A stretch of 64,000 nucleotides of DNA, taken from positions 2,542,001 through 2,606,000 of the forward strand of contig NZ_JABVZR010000002.1 of the NCBI RefSeq assembly GCF_017163935.1, in the 5' to 3' direction. The notes under the pieces are model-generated. The model ran no database searches, had not been told where the DNA came from, and saw nothing but the letters and a program-made list of their open reading frames with translations. The DNA is from Novosphingobium terrae (GTDB taxonomy: Bacteria; Pseudomonadota; Alphaproteobacteria; Sphingomonadales; Sphingomonadaceae). Made by a program: the position numbers and the translations under genes. How positions within the stretch are numbered: the first letter of the stretch is position 1; each line of letters opens with the position of its first letter. Positions 42,296-50,675 of the stretch are shown here, in pieces.

Positions 42296-43509
42296 CAGAT
42301 ATCCTCCAAAGACCCGGCGGGTGCCGCCGTGGGTGGGTGAAAGGCAAAGGCAAGCACCAGCGCGCCCAGCAGGGCCAGCCCCGTGGGGACGTAGAACAGC
42401 GTCTGGTAATCGACCTTGCCATCCGCGCCGGTGAGCGCGGCAATCAGATTGGGGAAGACGTAGCTGGCCACCATATTGCCCACGCCCAGGATCAGCAGGT
42501 TGAACAGGCCCTGCGCGCTGGAGCGGACATCCTTGGGGAAAGCGTCATCCACGAAGATGTAAACCGTGGCGAAGAAGAAGGCGTAGCAGATGCCGTGAAG
42601 CAGCTGCACCGCGATGATCGCCGGAATGCTGTCGGCCAGCAGCGAGAAGGCGAGGAAGCGCGCGGCATGGCCAAGGATGCCAACGATCATCGTCACGCGC
42701 CAGCCAAGCCGTACCAGCACCTTGCCCAGCACCAGCATGGTGAGGATTTCCGCCACCTGCCCAAGGCTGAGCACCACCATCGAGAGATTGCCCGCAATCC
42801 CCACGCGGTTGGTGAGAAACGCGTCCGACATCACGAAATAGCCGTTATGCACCACGGAATCGATGAAAGTGACGAAGAACAGCACCGCGACATAGGGCTT
42901 CTTCAGCAGGCCCAGCGCCCGGCGCCAGGCCAGCGCATCCACGCCGTCATGCTCGGCGGTCTTGGGCGGGGTATGGGGCAGCGTCAGCGAGAAACCGGCG
43001 AGGATGAAGGAGATGACGGCGGAGACGATGAAGATCGCCCGCACGTCGATCGCGGTGGAATGGGCGCCCAGAATGAAGATGAAGGGCCAGCTGGCCATGA
43101 TCCAGCCCACCGTGCCGCCCGCGCGCACCGTGCCGAAATCCTTGCCATCCTTGAGCGCGGCAAAGGCGATGGTGTTGCTGACCGAGAGCGTGGGCACATA
43201 GACCAGGCTATAGGCCAGATAGAAGAGGAAAAAGGGCAGGAACTGGGTGACGAAAGCCGCGCCCAGCAGGCACGCCCCGCCGATGACATGGCTGACCGCC
43301 ATAAAGCGCTCGGCGGAGAAATAGCGGTCGGCGAACTGATTCGAGAAAAAGATGCCCACCACCGAGGCGATTCCCCAGCAGCAGCCCACCAGAGCCTGCT
43401 GCGAGGCTGAAAATCCCAGCATGCCCATATAGGGGAACAGCTTCGGGGCCCAGGCGCCCCAGATCGCCAGCTGCAACGCCATCATACTGAAAAGGCGTAA
43501 TTTCTGCAT
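42295..43509 (-). CDS. MFS permease of the nucleoside:H+ symporter type
   Basis: This 404-residue protein has 12 hydrophobic segments. LQLAIWGAWAPKLFPYMG and QALVGCCWGIASVVGIFFSNQFADRYFSAERF near the start, then FGTVRAGGTVGWI, match the NupG/XapB-like family (Nuc_H_symport). Many members in sugar loci carry glycosides or sugars rather than nucleosides. I chose ATG 43509; the frame runs further but the extra part is low-complexity and has no family match. It leads the leftward operon (permease, TIM, Gfo, TIM, cytochrome c). Its promoter holds a LacI-type operator. Confidence 0.83.
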   Translation of the reverse strand: MQKLRLFSMMALQLAIWGAWAPKLFPYMGMLGFSASQQALVGCCWGIASVVGIFFSNQFADRYFSAERFMAVSHVIGGACLLGAAFVTQFLPFFLFYLAYSLVYVPTLSVSNTIAFAALKDGKDFGTVRAGGTVGWIMASWPFIFILGAHSTAIDVRAIFIVSAVISFILAGFSLTLPHTPPKTAEHDGVDALAWRRALGLLKKPYVAVLFFVTFIDSVVHNGYFVMSDAFLTNRVGIAGNLSMVVLSLGQVAEILTMLVLGKVLVRLGWRVTMIVGILGHAARFLAFSLLADSIPAIIAVQLLHGICYAFFFATVYIFVDDAFPKDVRSSAQGLFNLLILGVGNMVASYVFPNLIAALTGADGKVDYQTLFYVPTGLALLGALVLAFAFHPPTAAPAGSLEDI

Positions 43510-43546
43510 TGTTGTTGACAAGATCCGATCCTCTGCCCCATATTTT

Positions 43547-43560
43547 TGTAAACGTTGCCA
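43547..43560. promoter_or_regulatory. LacI-type operator in the divergent promoter
   Basis: TGTAAACGTTGCCA fits the LacI-family consensus (TGNAANCGNTNNCA with a central CG). It sits between the permease start (43509, minus) and the small-subunit start (43611, plus), so one repressor could shut both operons. The LacI gene at 45965 is the natural candidate. Confidence 0.6.
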
Positions 43561-43610
43561 GAAAAAATCGGCATCGGTCAAGAACACAAATATGGAAGAG
43601 GGGATTCTGG

Positions 43611-44177
43611 ATGATCGAGCTTGATCGTCGGCGGATGCTGGAGGGTGTCGGCGCCCTGATCGGCCTTGCTGCCCTGCCTGCCAGCGCCTTGGCCGCGGTC
43701 GCGGGGAAGGCGCCCTCGCTGGACAAGGGCACCACGGCGCTGGCCACCGCCTTTGCCGATACGCTGATCCCGCAGACCGACACGCCGGGCGCGGTTCAGG
43801 CGGGCGTGCCCGCGCAATTCGATGCCCTGATGCGCGACTGGGCAAGCCCTCCACATCGCACCGCCTATCTGGCCGCTTTGAGCGCGATTGATGCCGCCGC
43901 CGTGGCGCAGGCGGGCAAGCCCTTTGCCCTGCTGCCCGCCGCGCAGCGCCTGACGGTTCTGACCGCTTATGATGCGAAGAATCTGGCGGGCAATATCGCT
44001 TATGCCTCGCTCAAAGATTTGTTTATCAACCTTTATTACCTGAGCGAGCCCGGTGCGACCGTCGAGCTGCGTTACGAACACAACCCCGGCGTATGGGAGG
44101 CCTCAACCCCGATCACCGCACAGACGCGGGCCTGGGCCGGGGCCATGCCTCCCGGAAAATTGCTGATGATCGCCTGA
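43611..44177 (+). CDS. Gluconate 2-dehydrogenase subunit 3-like, Tat-exported small subunit
   Basis: The product has 188 residues. It opens with a twin-arginine leader (IELDRRRMLEGVGALIGLAALPASALA), then a small helical domain (LATAFADTLIPQTDTPGA and LFINLYYLSEPGA), typical of the gluconate-2-dehydrogenase subunit 3 family. In known glucoside 3-dehydrogenases this subunit carries the GMC catalytic subunit out through the Tat pathway. GAGGGG lies upstream of ATG 43611. The GMC gene begins 40 bases after its stop. Function is thus probably export and maturation of the catalytic partner. Confidence 0.85.
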   Translation: MIELDRRRMLEGVGALIGLAALPASALAAVAGKAPSLDKGTTALATAFADTLIPQTDTPGAVQAGVPAQFDALMRDWASPPHRTAYLAALSAIDAAAVAQAGKPFALLPAAQRLTVLTAYDAKNLAGNIAYASLKDLFINLYYLSEPGATVELRYEHNPGVWEASTPITAQTRAWAGAMPPGKLLMIA

Positions 44178-44217
44178 CAGCCTCATCGCCAGAACAACAG
44201 AAATCGTGGAGAGATTG

Positions 44218-45903
44218 ATGTTCGACGCCATTGTCATCGGCTCGGGGATGAGCGGCGGGATCGCCGCCAAGGAATTATGCGAAAGGGGCCTGAAGGTCCT
44301 GATCATCGAGCGCGGGCGCAAGCTGGAGCATGGCTCCTCCTACACCGACTGGATGCAGCCCTGGGACCTGCCCAACGCAGGCAGCATTCCCGAAGAGGAG
44401 CTGGCCAAGGACTACCCGATCCAGCGTCAGTGCTATGCGGTCAACAGCGCCACCAAGGACCTGTGGGTCAAGGATAGCCAGCATCCTTACGAAAGCGCTG
44501 AAGGCAAGCCTTTTTCCTGGATCAGGGGCTATCATCTGGGTGGCCGCTCGATCATGTGGGGGCGCCAGACCTACCGCTTTTCCGAGATGGATTTCTCCGC
44601 CAATGCCCGTGACGGCCATGGCATCGACTGGCCGATCCGCTACGCCGATCTGGCGCCATGGTATGACAAGGTGGAGACCTTCATCGGCGTCTCGGGCGCC
44701 AAGGAAGGCCTGCCGCAGCTGCCCGATGGCCAGTTCCTGCCCGCCATGGCGATGACCGACACGGAAAAGCTGTTCAAGGAGGCCGTTGAAAAGAGCTTCC
44801 CCGGTCGCAAGGTGATTCAGGGCCGCTGCGCTCACCTCACCGAGCCACAGCCGCATCATATCGAGCTGGGGCGCAACCCCTGCCAGTATCGTTCGCTGTG
44901 TGAGCGCGGCTGCAGCTTCGGAGCCTATCATTCCAGCCTGTCCTCCTCGCTGCCGGCGGCGGAGCGGACCGGCAATCTCACCATCGTCACCGATGCCATT
45001 GCCCATTCCATCATCACCGATCCCAAGACGGGCAAGGCGACCGGCGTGCGGATCATCGATCAGAATACAAAGGAGAAACGCGTCTATGAGGCGCGGGTGA
45101 TCTTCCTTTGCGCCTCCACCATCGGCACCGCGCAGGTGCTGCTCAATTCGCGCAGCGATGCCCATCCGCGCGGGCTGGCCAATGGCTCGGATCAGGTCGG
45201 GCGCAATCTGATGGACCATGTCTATGGCCCCACCGTGGCAGGCGTGATGAACGGGCCTGACACCTATCATCGCGGGCGCCGCCCCAATGGCATCTACATC
45301 CCGCGCTACCGCAATCTGGAGGCGGACGACACCGGCTACCATCGCGGTTACGGCTATCAGGGCGGGGTGATGCGCGAGGGCTGGCGCCCCATCGCCGATG
45401 GCGAGCCGGGTGTGGGTGCGGATTTGAAGAACCGCGTGCGCCATCCCGGGCCATGGTCGGTGCGGCTGTCAGGCTTTGGCGAGATGCTGCCCGATCCGAA
45501 CAACCGCGTCACGCTGCATGCCACCAAGACTGATGAATGGGGCATTCCGCAGCTCACCATCGATTGCGCTCATGGCGAGAATGACAAGGAACTGGGCCGC
45601 CGCATGCTGGAGGATGCCAAGGCCATGCTGATCGCGGCGGGCGCCACCATCACCGGGGAAAGCGGGAGGCTGCATCCGCCGGGGTTGGGCATTCACGAAA
45701 TGGGCACGGCGCGTATGGGGCGTGACCCGAAAACCTCGGTTTTGAATGGTTTCAACCAGGCGCATGAGGTGCCCAACCTGTTCATCACCGATGGCGCGGC
45801 CATGACGTCGAGCGGGTGTCAAAATCCCTCGCTCACCTATATGGCCATGTCGGCGCGCGCGGCCTATCATGCCAGTGAGTTTATGAAAGCCGGTACGATT
45901 TAA
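44218..45903 (+). CDS. GMC-type FAD dehydrogenase, likely glycoside 3-dehydrogenase catalytic subunit
   Basis: The product has 561 residues. FDAIVIGSGMSGGIAAKEL is the FAD-binding fold; YHLGGRSIMWGRQTYRF is the GMC flavin-attachment region; GIHEMGTARMG and QNPSLTYMAMSARAA hold the catalytic His and Asn of the active site. CQYRSLCERGCSFG is a Cys-rich insertion that may bind an iron-sulfur cluster, as in other sugar dehydrogenases of this type. It has no signal peptide, so it should ride with the Tat-tagged small subunit. Electrons likely go to the cytochrome c at 38671. GGAGA precedes ATG 44218. Predicted reaction: oxidise C3 of a glycoside or sugar. Confidence 0.87.
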   Translation: MFDAIVIGSGMSGGIAAKELCERGLKVLIIERGRKLEHGSSYTDWMQPWDLPNAGSIPEEELAKDYPIQRQCYAVNSATKDLWVKDSQHPYESAEGKPFSWIRGYHLGGRSIMWGRQTYRFSEMDFSANARDGHGIDWPIRYADLAPWYDKVETFIGVSGAKEGLPQLPDGQFLPAMAMTDTEKLFKEAVEKSFPGRKVIQGRCAHLTEPQPHHIELGRNPCQYRSLCERGCSFGAYHSSLSSSLPAAERTGNLTIVTDAIAHSIITDPKTGKATGVRIIDQNTKEKRVYEARVIFLCASTIGTAQVLLNSRSDAHPRGLANGSDQVGRNLMDHVYGPTVAGVMNGPDTYHRGRRPNGIYIPRYRNLEADDTGYHRGYGYQGGVMREGWRPIADGEPGVGADLKNRVRHPGPWSVRLSGFGEMLPDPNNRVTLHATKTDEWGIPQLTIDCAHGENDKELGRRMLEDAKAMLIAAGATITGESGRLHPPGLGIHEMGTARMGRDPKTSVLNGFNQAHEVPNLFITDGAAMTSSGCQNPSLTYMAMSARAAYHASEFMKAGTI

Positions 45904-45911
45904 AGGGTCTG

Positions 45912-45947
45912 GATTGCGGGGCAGGGCGTTCGCCGCGCCCCGCAATC
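45912..45947 (+). terminator. 11-bp hairpin between the GMC and LacI genes
   Basis: GATTGCGGGGC (45912-45922) pairs perfectly with GCCCCGCAATC (45937-45947) with a 14-base loop. It begins right after the GMC stop and ends shortly before the LacI ribosome site. No T-run, so it may stabilise the upstream mRNA or attenuate. Confidence 0.5.
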
Positions 45948-45964
45948 GGTTCAAGGGAGCAGTT

Positions 45965-46975
45965 TTGGTCACCATCCGCGATATTGCGAAGCGTGCAGGG
46001 GTCTCCGTAGCAACCGTGTCGCGCACCCTGCGCGAGCCCGAGGCCGTGCGCCCTGTCCGGCGGGAGCGGGTGCGGGAAGCCATCGAGGAAATGAACTATG
46101 TCCCCGATGCCGTTGCCCGCCAGCTGCGGCGGCGCACCAATGAGACGATCATCGTCATCGTGCCGGAGATCGCCAATCCCTTCTTCTCCGGCATTGTGCA
46201 AAGCATTGAAAATGTCGCCCATGATCTGGGTTACCGGGTGCTGATCGGGGAAACGCAGGGCAAGCAGGAAAGGCTGGACTATTACGCAGATCTGGTGCTG
46301 ACCCGCGTGGCGGATGGTTTGATCCTGCTCGGCTCGCTGCTGCCGCGCATTGTGACGGCGGCTCTGGAGGCGGGGCGGCAGGAATCGCCCATTCCGCTGG
46401 TGCTGGCCTGCGAGCGTTTCGATGGGCTGGATTGCCCGAATGTCACCATCGATAATGTGGCGGCGGCGCAGTTGGCGGTGCGCCATCTGATCGAGCAGGG
46501 CTGCAAGCGGATCGCGACGATCACCGGGCCTCTGGACAACACGCTCGGTCTGGATCGTTTACAGGGCTATCAGGCGGCTTTGGCGGCGGCGGGGCTGCCC
46601 AGCGCAGCGCAATGGCAGGTGGAGGGCAGCTTCTCCATCGAATCCGGCCATGCGGCCATGCATCAGCTGCTCGACACCGGTCCGATGCCCGACAGCGTGT
46701 TTTGTGCAAATGATGAAATGGCCATCGGCGCGATGCAGGCTGTCCGCGAGCGTGGCCTGATGATCCCGCGGGCGATGGCCATCGTGGGCTTCGATGATCT
46801 GCGCTTCGGGGCCTATGCCGCACCGCCCTTGACCACAATTCGCCAGCCAACCAATGAGTTGGGCGAGGTGGCGATCAGGATGATGGACGCCGTTTTGCAT
46901 AAGCGCCCTCTGGAGCAGAGGCTGGTGGTACTCCCTCACAGTCTGGTGCCGCGCGAGTCTACGGCCCGGATTTGA
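45965..46975 (+). CDS. LacI family regulator of the 3-keto-glycoside locus
   Basis: The product has 336 residues. The HTH is VTIRDIAKRAGVSVATVSRTLREP, followed by a hinge and a periplasmic-binding-like domain with IPRAMAIVGFDDLRFGAY. The start is TTG 45965, with AAGGGAG six bases upstream, which gives the usual M-V-T-I-R-D N-terminus. It follows the GMC gene in the same direction. Candidate operators of the LacI kind are at 43547, 47005 and 47064. The effector is probably a glycoside or its breakdown product. Confidence 0.88.
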   Translation: MVTIRDIAKRAGVSVATVSRTLREPEAVRPVRRERVREAIEEMNYVPDAVARQLRRRTNETIIVIVPEIANPFFSGIVQSIENVAHDLGYRVLIGETQGKQERLDYYADLVLTRVADGLILLGSLLPRIVTAALEAGRQESPIPLVLACERFDGLDCPNVTIDNVAAAQLAVRHLIEQGCKRIATITGPLDNTLGLDRLQGYQAALAAAGLPSAAQWQVEGSFSIESGHAAMHQLLDTGPMPDSVFCANDEMAIGAMQAVRERGLMIPRAMAIVGFDDLRFGAYAAPPLTTIRQPTNELGEVAIRMMDAVLHKRPLEQRLVVLPHSLVPRESTARI

Positions 46976-47004
46976 GGGGGCGTTGCCTTCATTAGGCCGA
47001 GATT

Positions 47005-47018
47005 TGTAATCGGTTCCA
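47005..47018. promoter_or_regulatory. LacI-type operator, orphan
   Basis: TGTAATCGGTTCCA fits TGNAANCGNTTNCA at every fixed position. It lies 29 bases past the LacI stop and not in front of any intact gene. Confidence 0.5.
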
Positions 47019-47063
47019 ATATTGTGCGGATGGGTGCCTTGCCGAACCTGTGCCATTTTTATT

Positions 47064-47077
47064 TGATAACGGTTACA
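47064..47077. promoter_or_regulatory. LacI-type operator, orphan, second copy
   Basis: TGATAACGGTTACA differs from the LacI-family consensus at one fixed position. It lies 59 bases from the 47005 site centre to centre, an integer-like number of helical turns (about 5.6). Together they look like a paired site that has lost its gene. Confidence 0.5.
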
Positions 47078-47112
47078 AAATGTGGCGATCCCGCAAAACT
47101 TGCCTGCCATGA

Positions 47113-47330
47113 TCAGTCCATGACGGGAAAAATGCCTATCGCTTCGCACGTTCCAGCGAGGTCGAAACACAACGCAGGCTGACGCACCGTATCGCCACCG
47201 GGAAAGCGTGGATCGGCCGATATGTAGCCGGTCGAAACATATTGCGCGCCGCTGGCAAAGGCGGCCTCGCGGTGGCTGATGTCGTTGATGCGCGCAAGGG
47301 CCGGGGCCTAGGCATCTGGCGCCGCGCCAG
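47113..47330 (-). pseudogene. Remnant of a Ca2+-dependent phosphoinositide phospholipase C-like gene
   Basis: Reading the minus strand, the frame ending in TGA at 47113-47115 encodes ALARINDISHREAAFASGAQ, then QYVSTGYISADPRFPGG and a short tail. This closely resembles the C-terminal end of bacterial PI-PLC-like proteins, where REAAxASGAQ-x-STDY is characteristic. A TAG interrupts the frame just upstream, and no frame restores a full gene. The Asp of the usual STDY is Gly here. It looks like the decayed 3' end of a deleted gene. The left boundary is set by the stop; the right boundary is approximate. Confidence 0.5.
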
Positions 47331-47512
47331 GCATCATCAGACGCGGAAGGGCCATTATCAAGAAATCCGGAAAAAGGCTTCCATGGCAGCACTTTGCCGC
47401 AGTTCCGTGGCGCTATTCCCCACCTCCCGATAACTGCATAGGCCCGCGTTAAGCTAAACCGATCTTAACCTATGTTCGCCACAAGGGCGCCGTGCGCAAC
47501 CGGACGATGTAG

Positions 47513-50500
47513 ATGCTTCACGAGACGATCGAACCCTATCTGACACAGGCCGATGTAGAGGCCATGGAACTGAGCATCGGGCGCATCGCCTTCGCCCGCG
47601 ACGGCACCATCCTGCGCGTGAACGAGCGCTGCCTCGCCCTGTTTGACTACGCAGGCTGGGAACTGGTGGGGCGCAACCGCAGCATCTTCCGCCCCGCCGC
47701 CTCCGGCCAGAATGAGCCCGACGCCATCGATCGCGCCTTCGCCAGCGGCCAGCCCTTCTTCGGCGATATGCGGCAGATCCGGCGTGACGGCACGCCGCTG
47801 TGGACCGAGGTCTCCTGCATCCCGATCCGCAATATGGGCGGGCCCGTCGATGAGGTGATCATGCTGGTGCGCGATGTCACCGACCGGCGGATGGCGGCGG
47901 TAGACGATGCCGGGCAGATCGCCGCGATCAACACCTCGCAGGCGGTCATCCATTTTGCGATGAACGGCACGATCCTGCATGCCAATGACAAGTTCCTCGC
48001 CGCCACGGGCTACCGGCTTGAGGATATCGTCGGCCAGCATCACCGTATGTTCGTGGATCGGGCCGAAGCGCTTGATCCGGCCTATGAAAGCTTCTGGGAG
48101 GGGCTGCGCAATGGAACGCATGCCTCTGGCGAATATCGCAGGCTTGGCAAGGATGGGCGGGCGGTGTGGCTGCGCGCCACCTACAACCCCATCTTCGATC
48201 TGGAGGGGCGCCCTTTCAAGATCGTGAAATATGCCGTCGATGTCACGCCCGAGAAAAAGCAGACCGCCGATTTCCATGGCCAGATCGCGGCCATCGACAA
48301 GTCGCAATGCGTGGTCACCTTCGCGCCGGATGGCACGATCCTCGATGCCAACCGCAATTTCCTCGATGCCGTGGGCTATTCGATGGCGGAGCTGGAGGGG
48401 CGGCATCATCGCATGTTCGTCGATCCTGCCCATGCCCACAGCCTCGACTATGAGATTTTCTGGAGCGATCTGGTTGCCGGGCACCATCGCAGCGGGGAGT
48501 TCCGCCGCATCGGGCGCGACAAGCGGGAAATCTGGTTTCAGGCGATCTATAGCCCGGTGCTGGATCAGGAGGGGCGTCCCTTCAAGATCGTCAAATATGC
48601 CACCGCCGTCACGCGCGAAAAGCTGCGTCAGGCCGATCATCAGGGGCAGATCGCCGCGATCCACAAGTCGCAGAGCGTCGTTTCCTTCGACATGGACGGC
48701 ATGATCCTCGACGCCAATGACAATTTCCTTGATCTGACGGGTTATCGCCTCTCGCAGGTGCGTGGCCATCACCATCGCATGTTCGTTGCGCCCGAGGAGC
48801 GCGATGGCGAGGCCTATGCCGCCTTCTGGCGCGACCTTGCCGCCGGCCAGTACAAGAGCGGCGAGTTCAAGCGCATCAGCCATGACGGGCGCGAGATCTG
48901 GCTTCAGGCCTCCTACAACCCCATTCTCGATATGAACGGGCGGCCCTTCAAGGTTGTGAAGAATGCCGTCGACGTGACCGAGCAGAAGCTGCGCCAGGGC
49001 GATTATGAGGGGCAGATTGCCGCGATCCACAAGTCGCAGGCGGTGGTGTCCTTCGCGCTCGACGGCACGATCCTCGATGCCAATGACAATTTCCTGACGC
49101 TGATGGGCTATGCCTTGCCCGATGTGGTGGGCCGCCATCATCAGATGTTCCTCCATGCCGAGACGGCGGCAGGCGCTGAATATGAGGCGTTCTGGGCTCA
49201 GCTGCGGCAGGGGCGTTTCATGTCCGCCAAGTTCCGCCGCCGCGCGCGCGATGGGTCGGAGGTGTGGATTCAGGCCTCCTACAATCCGATCTATGACCTT
49301 AACGGTCAGCCCTTCAAGATCGTGAAGATCGCCACCGATATCACCGCCGATGTCTCGCTGGCTGCCGATCTGTCGCGCGCCCAGCGCGAGGTGCAGCATG
49401 ATGCCGCCACCGGCCTGCCCAACCGCCTCGGCCTGCGCACCTTCATGCGCGAGATACTGGCGGCCACGGACAGCGAACTGGCGCTGTTTTACCTCGACCT
49501 CGATCATTTCAAGCCGATCAACGACACCTTCGGCCATGATGTGGGCGATCTGGTCCTGCGCACGGTCGCGGCGCGTCTGAAAGGGGCCATCGGCGCCGGG
49601 CAGATGGCCGCGCGCATCGGCGGCGATGAATTCGTGGTGGCCGCCGCCAATCTGCAACGCGCGCAAATCGTGGAACTGGCCGAGCAGCTGATTGAGACCG
49701 TCTCGCAGCCCATCGCCCATGGCGACCGCTGGCTGGAGGTGGGCCTGTCCATCGGCATCGCCCTGACCCCGCAGGACACGCTGGAAGAGGACGAGCTTTT
49801 TCGCTTCGCCGATGTGGCGCTGTACCGCTCCAAGGGCAGGCAGCGCGGCAGCTTCACCTTTTATGCCGAGGATGCTGAGGACTCCGCCGAGGCGGAGCGC
49901 CATCTGGCGCATGACATGCTCTTTGCCATCAAGTCCCGGCAGTTCGATCTGGCCTGCACGCCGCGCCTCTCGGAAAGCGGCAGGCTGGCCATCGAACTGC
50001 AGCCTCGCTGGAACCACCCCAGCCTTGGCCGCCTCGGCACGGAGGCCTTTTTGCGCGTGGCGGAATGCAGCGGGCTGATCGTGCCTCTGGGCGACTGGAT
50101 GCTGCGCACGGCCTGCAAGCTGGCCAGGGACATGCCCGAGGCGACGCTCTGCATTCCGATCTATCCCAGGCAGCTGCTGGGCAGTGATCTGCCCGAACTG
50201 CTGATGCTGGCCCTGCGCGAGAGCGGGCTGAAGGCCAGCCGCTTCGAACTAAGGCTGGAACGCGGCACCGCTCGCGTCAATCCGGAAAGCCTGAACGCCG
50301 ATTTGATCCGGCTGCGCGCCATGGGCGTAACGGTGGTGGCTGACGATGTCTTTCTCGATCAGGAGGCGCTGGCCTCTCGTGCCTTATGGAGCAGTGACCG
50401 CGTGATCGTGGACACGCGCCTGCGCGGCTTGCTCCGTCGCCAGTCGCATCCTTTGATCGAGGCGATCGAAGCTGCCGAAGCCGTGGAGTTTCCCTTCGGC

Positions 50501-50638
50501 ACGCGCCGGTTCGATATGGACGCGGATCACGGTCTGCACAGTTTTACCCTGCTGGAACCTGTCGCCAGTGGTGATATCGCCAAGGTCCTGCGCCATGCTC
50601 TGGCCGAGCAGCCCGTCCCTCTGGCGGTGAGCCGCTGA
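47513..50638 (+). CDS. Five-PAS GGDEF protein with degenerate EAL domain
   Basis: The product has 1041 residues and no clear membrane segment. A divergent PAS (about 15-128) precedes four near-identical PAS units, each starting GQIAAI (134, 256, 378, 500). The GGDEF domain has intact GGDEF (703-707) but no RxxD I-site (GAGQ there), so cyclase activity should not be product-inhibited. The C-terminal EAL-like domain has lost the catalytic set: ELQ for EAL (828-830), IPIYPRQL for the usual Asn-containing strand, and ADDVFLDQ for DDFGTG. It is probably a diguanylate cyclase with a sensory or dead EAL. It stands alone. Confidence 0.9.
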   Translation: MLHETIEPYLTQADVEAMELSIGRIAFARDGTILRVNERCLALFDYAGWELVGRNRSIFRPAASGQNEPDAIDRAFASGQPFFGDMRQIRRDGTPLWTEVSCIPIRNMGGPVDEVIMLVRDVTDRRMAAVDDAGQIAAINTSQAVIHFAMNGTILHANDKFLAATGYRLEDIVGQHHRMFVDRAEALDPAYESFWEGLRNGTHASGEYRRLGKDGRAVWLRATYNPIFDLEGRPFKIVKYAVDVTPEKKQTADFHGQIAAIDKSQCVVTFAPDGTILDANRNFLDAVGYSMAELEGRHHRMFVDPAHAHSLDYEIFWSDLVAGHHRSGEFRRIGRDKREIWFQAIYSPVLDQEGRPFKIVKYATAVTREKLRQADHQGQIAAIHKSQSVVSFDMDGMILDANDNFLDLTGYRLSQVRGHHHRMFVAPEERDGEAYAAFWRDLAAGQYKSGEFKRISHDGREIWLQASYNPILDMNGRPFKVVKNAVDVTEQKLRQGDYEGQIAAIHKSQAVVSFALDGTILDANDNFLTLMGYALPDVVGRHHQMFLHAETAAGAEYEAFWAQLRQGRFMSAKFRRRARDGSEVWIQASYNPIYDLNGQPFKIVKIATDITADVSLAADLSRAQREVQHDAATGLPNRLGLRTFMREILAATDSELALFYLDLDHFKPINDTFGHDVGDLVLRTVAARLKGAIGAGQMAARIGGDEFVVAAANLQRAQIVELAEQLIETVSQPIAHGDRWLEVGLSIGIALTPQDTLEEDELFRFADVALYRSKGRQRGSFTFYAEDAEDSAEAERHLAHDMLFAIKSRQFDLACTPRLSESGRLAIELQPRWNHPSLGRLGTEAFLRVAECSGLIVPLGDWMLRTACKLARDMPEATLCIPIYPRQLLGSDLPELLMLALRESGLKASRFELRLERGTARVNPESLNADLIRLRAMGVTVVADDVFLDQEALASRALWSSDRVIVDTRLRGLLRRQSHPLIEAIEAAEAVEFPFGTRRFDMDADHGLHSFTLLEPVASGDIAKVLRHALAEQPVPLAVSR
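47912..49375 (+). repeat. Four tandem 366-bp coding repeats (PAS units)
   Basis: Four PAS units within the gene at 47513 start with GQIAAI at residues 134, 256, 378 and 500, exactly 122 residues (366 bases) apart. Each contains SQxVVxF, DGTILDAN, HHRMF-like, SGEFRR-like and GRPFKIVK-like elements. They arose by duplication inside the gene. Confidence 0.85.
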
Positions 50639-50675
50639 GCGCAACGCTCGGCGGCTCCGTCGGATTGCTGCAACT

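Larger units (their letters stand above)
46976..47512. other. Gene-poor stretch with operators and a gene remnant
   Basis: This 537-base gap between the LacI gene and the PAS-GGDEF gene holds two LacI-type operator matches (47005, 47064), the phospholipase C remnant (47113 to about 47330) and the promoter region of the PAS-GGDEF gene, which I could not place. I see no intact gene. Confidence 0.6.

Noticed and set aside
47912..49375. CRISPR or satellite repeat suggested by the regular 366-base period
   Set aside because: The period is in frame and encodes PAS domains; there is no spacer structure.
47465..50017. An 850-codon open frame opposite the PAS-GGDEF gene
   Set aside because: Its apparent repeats (RGDLP, RLVDRGD) are the reverse reading of the real PAS repeats.
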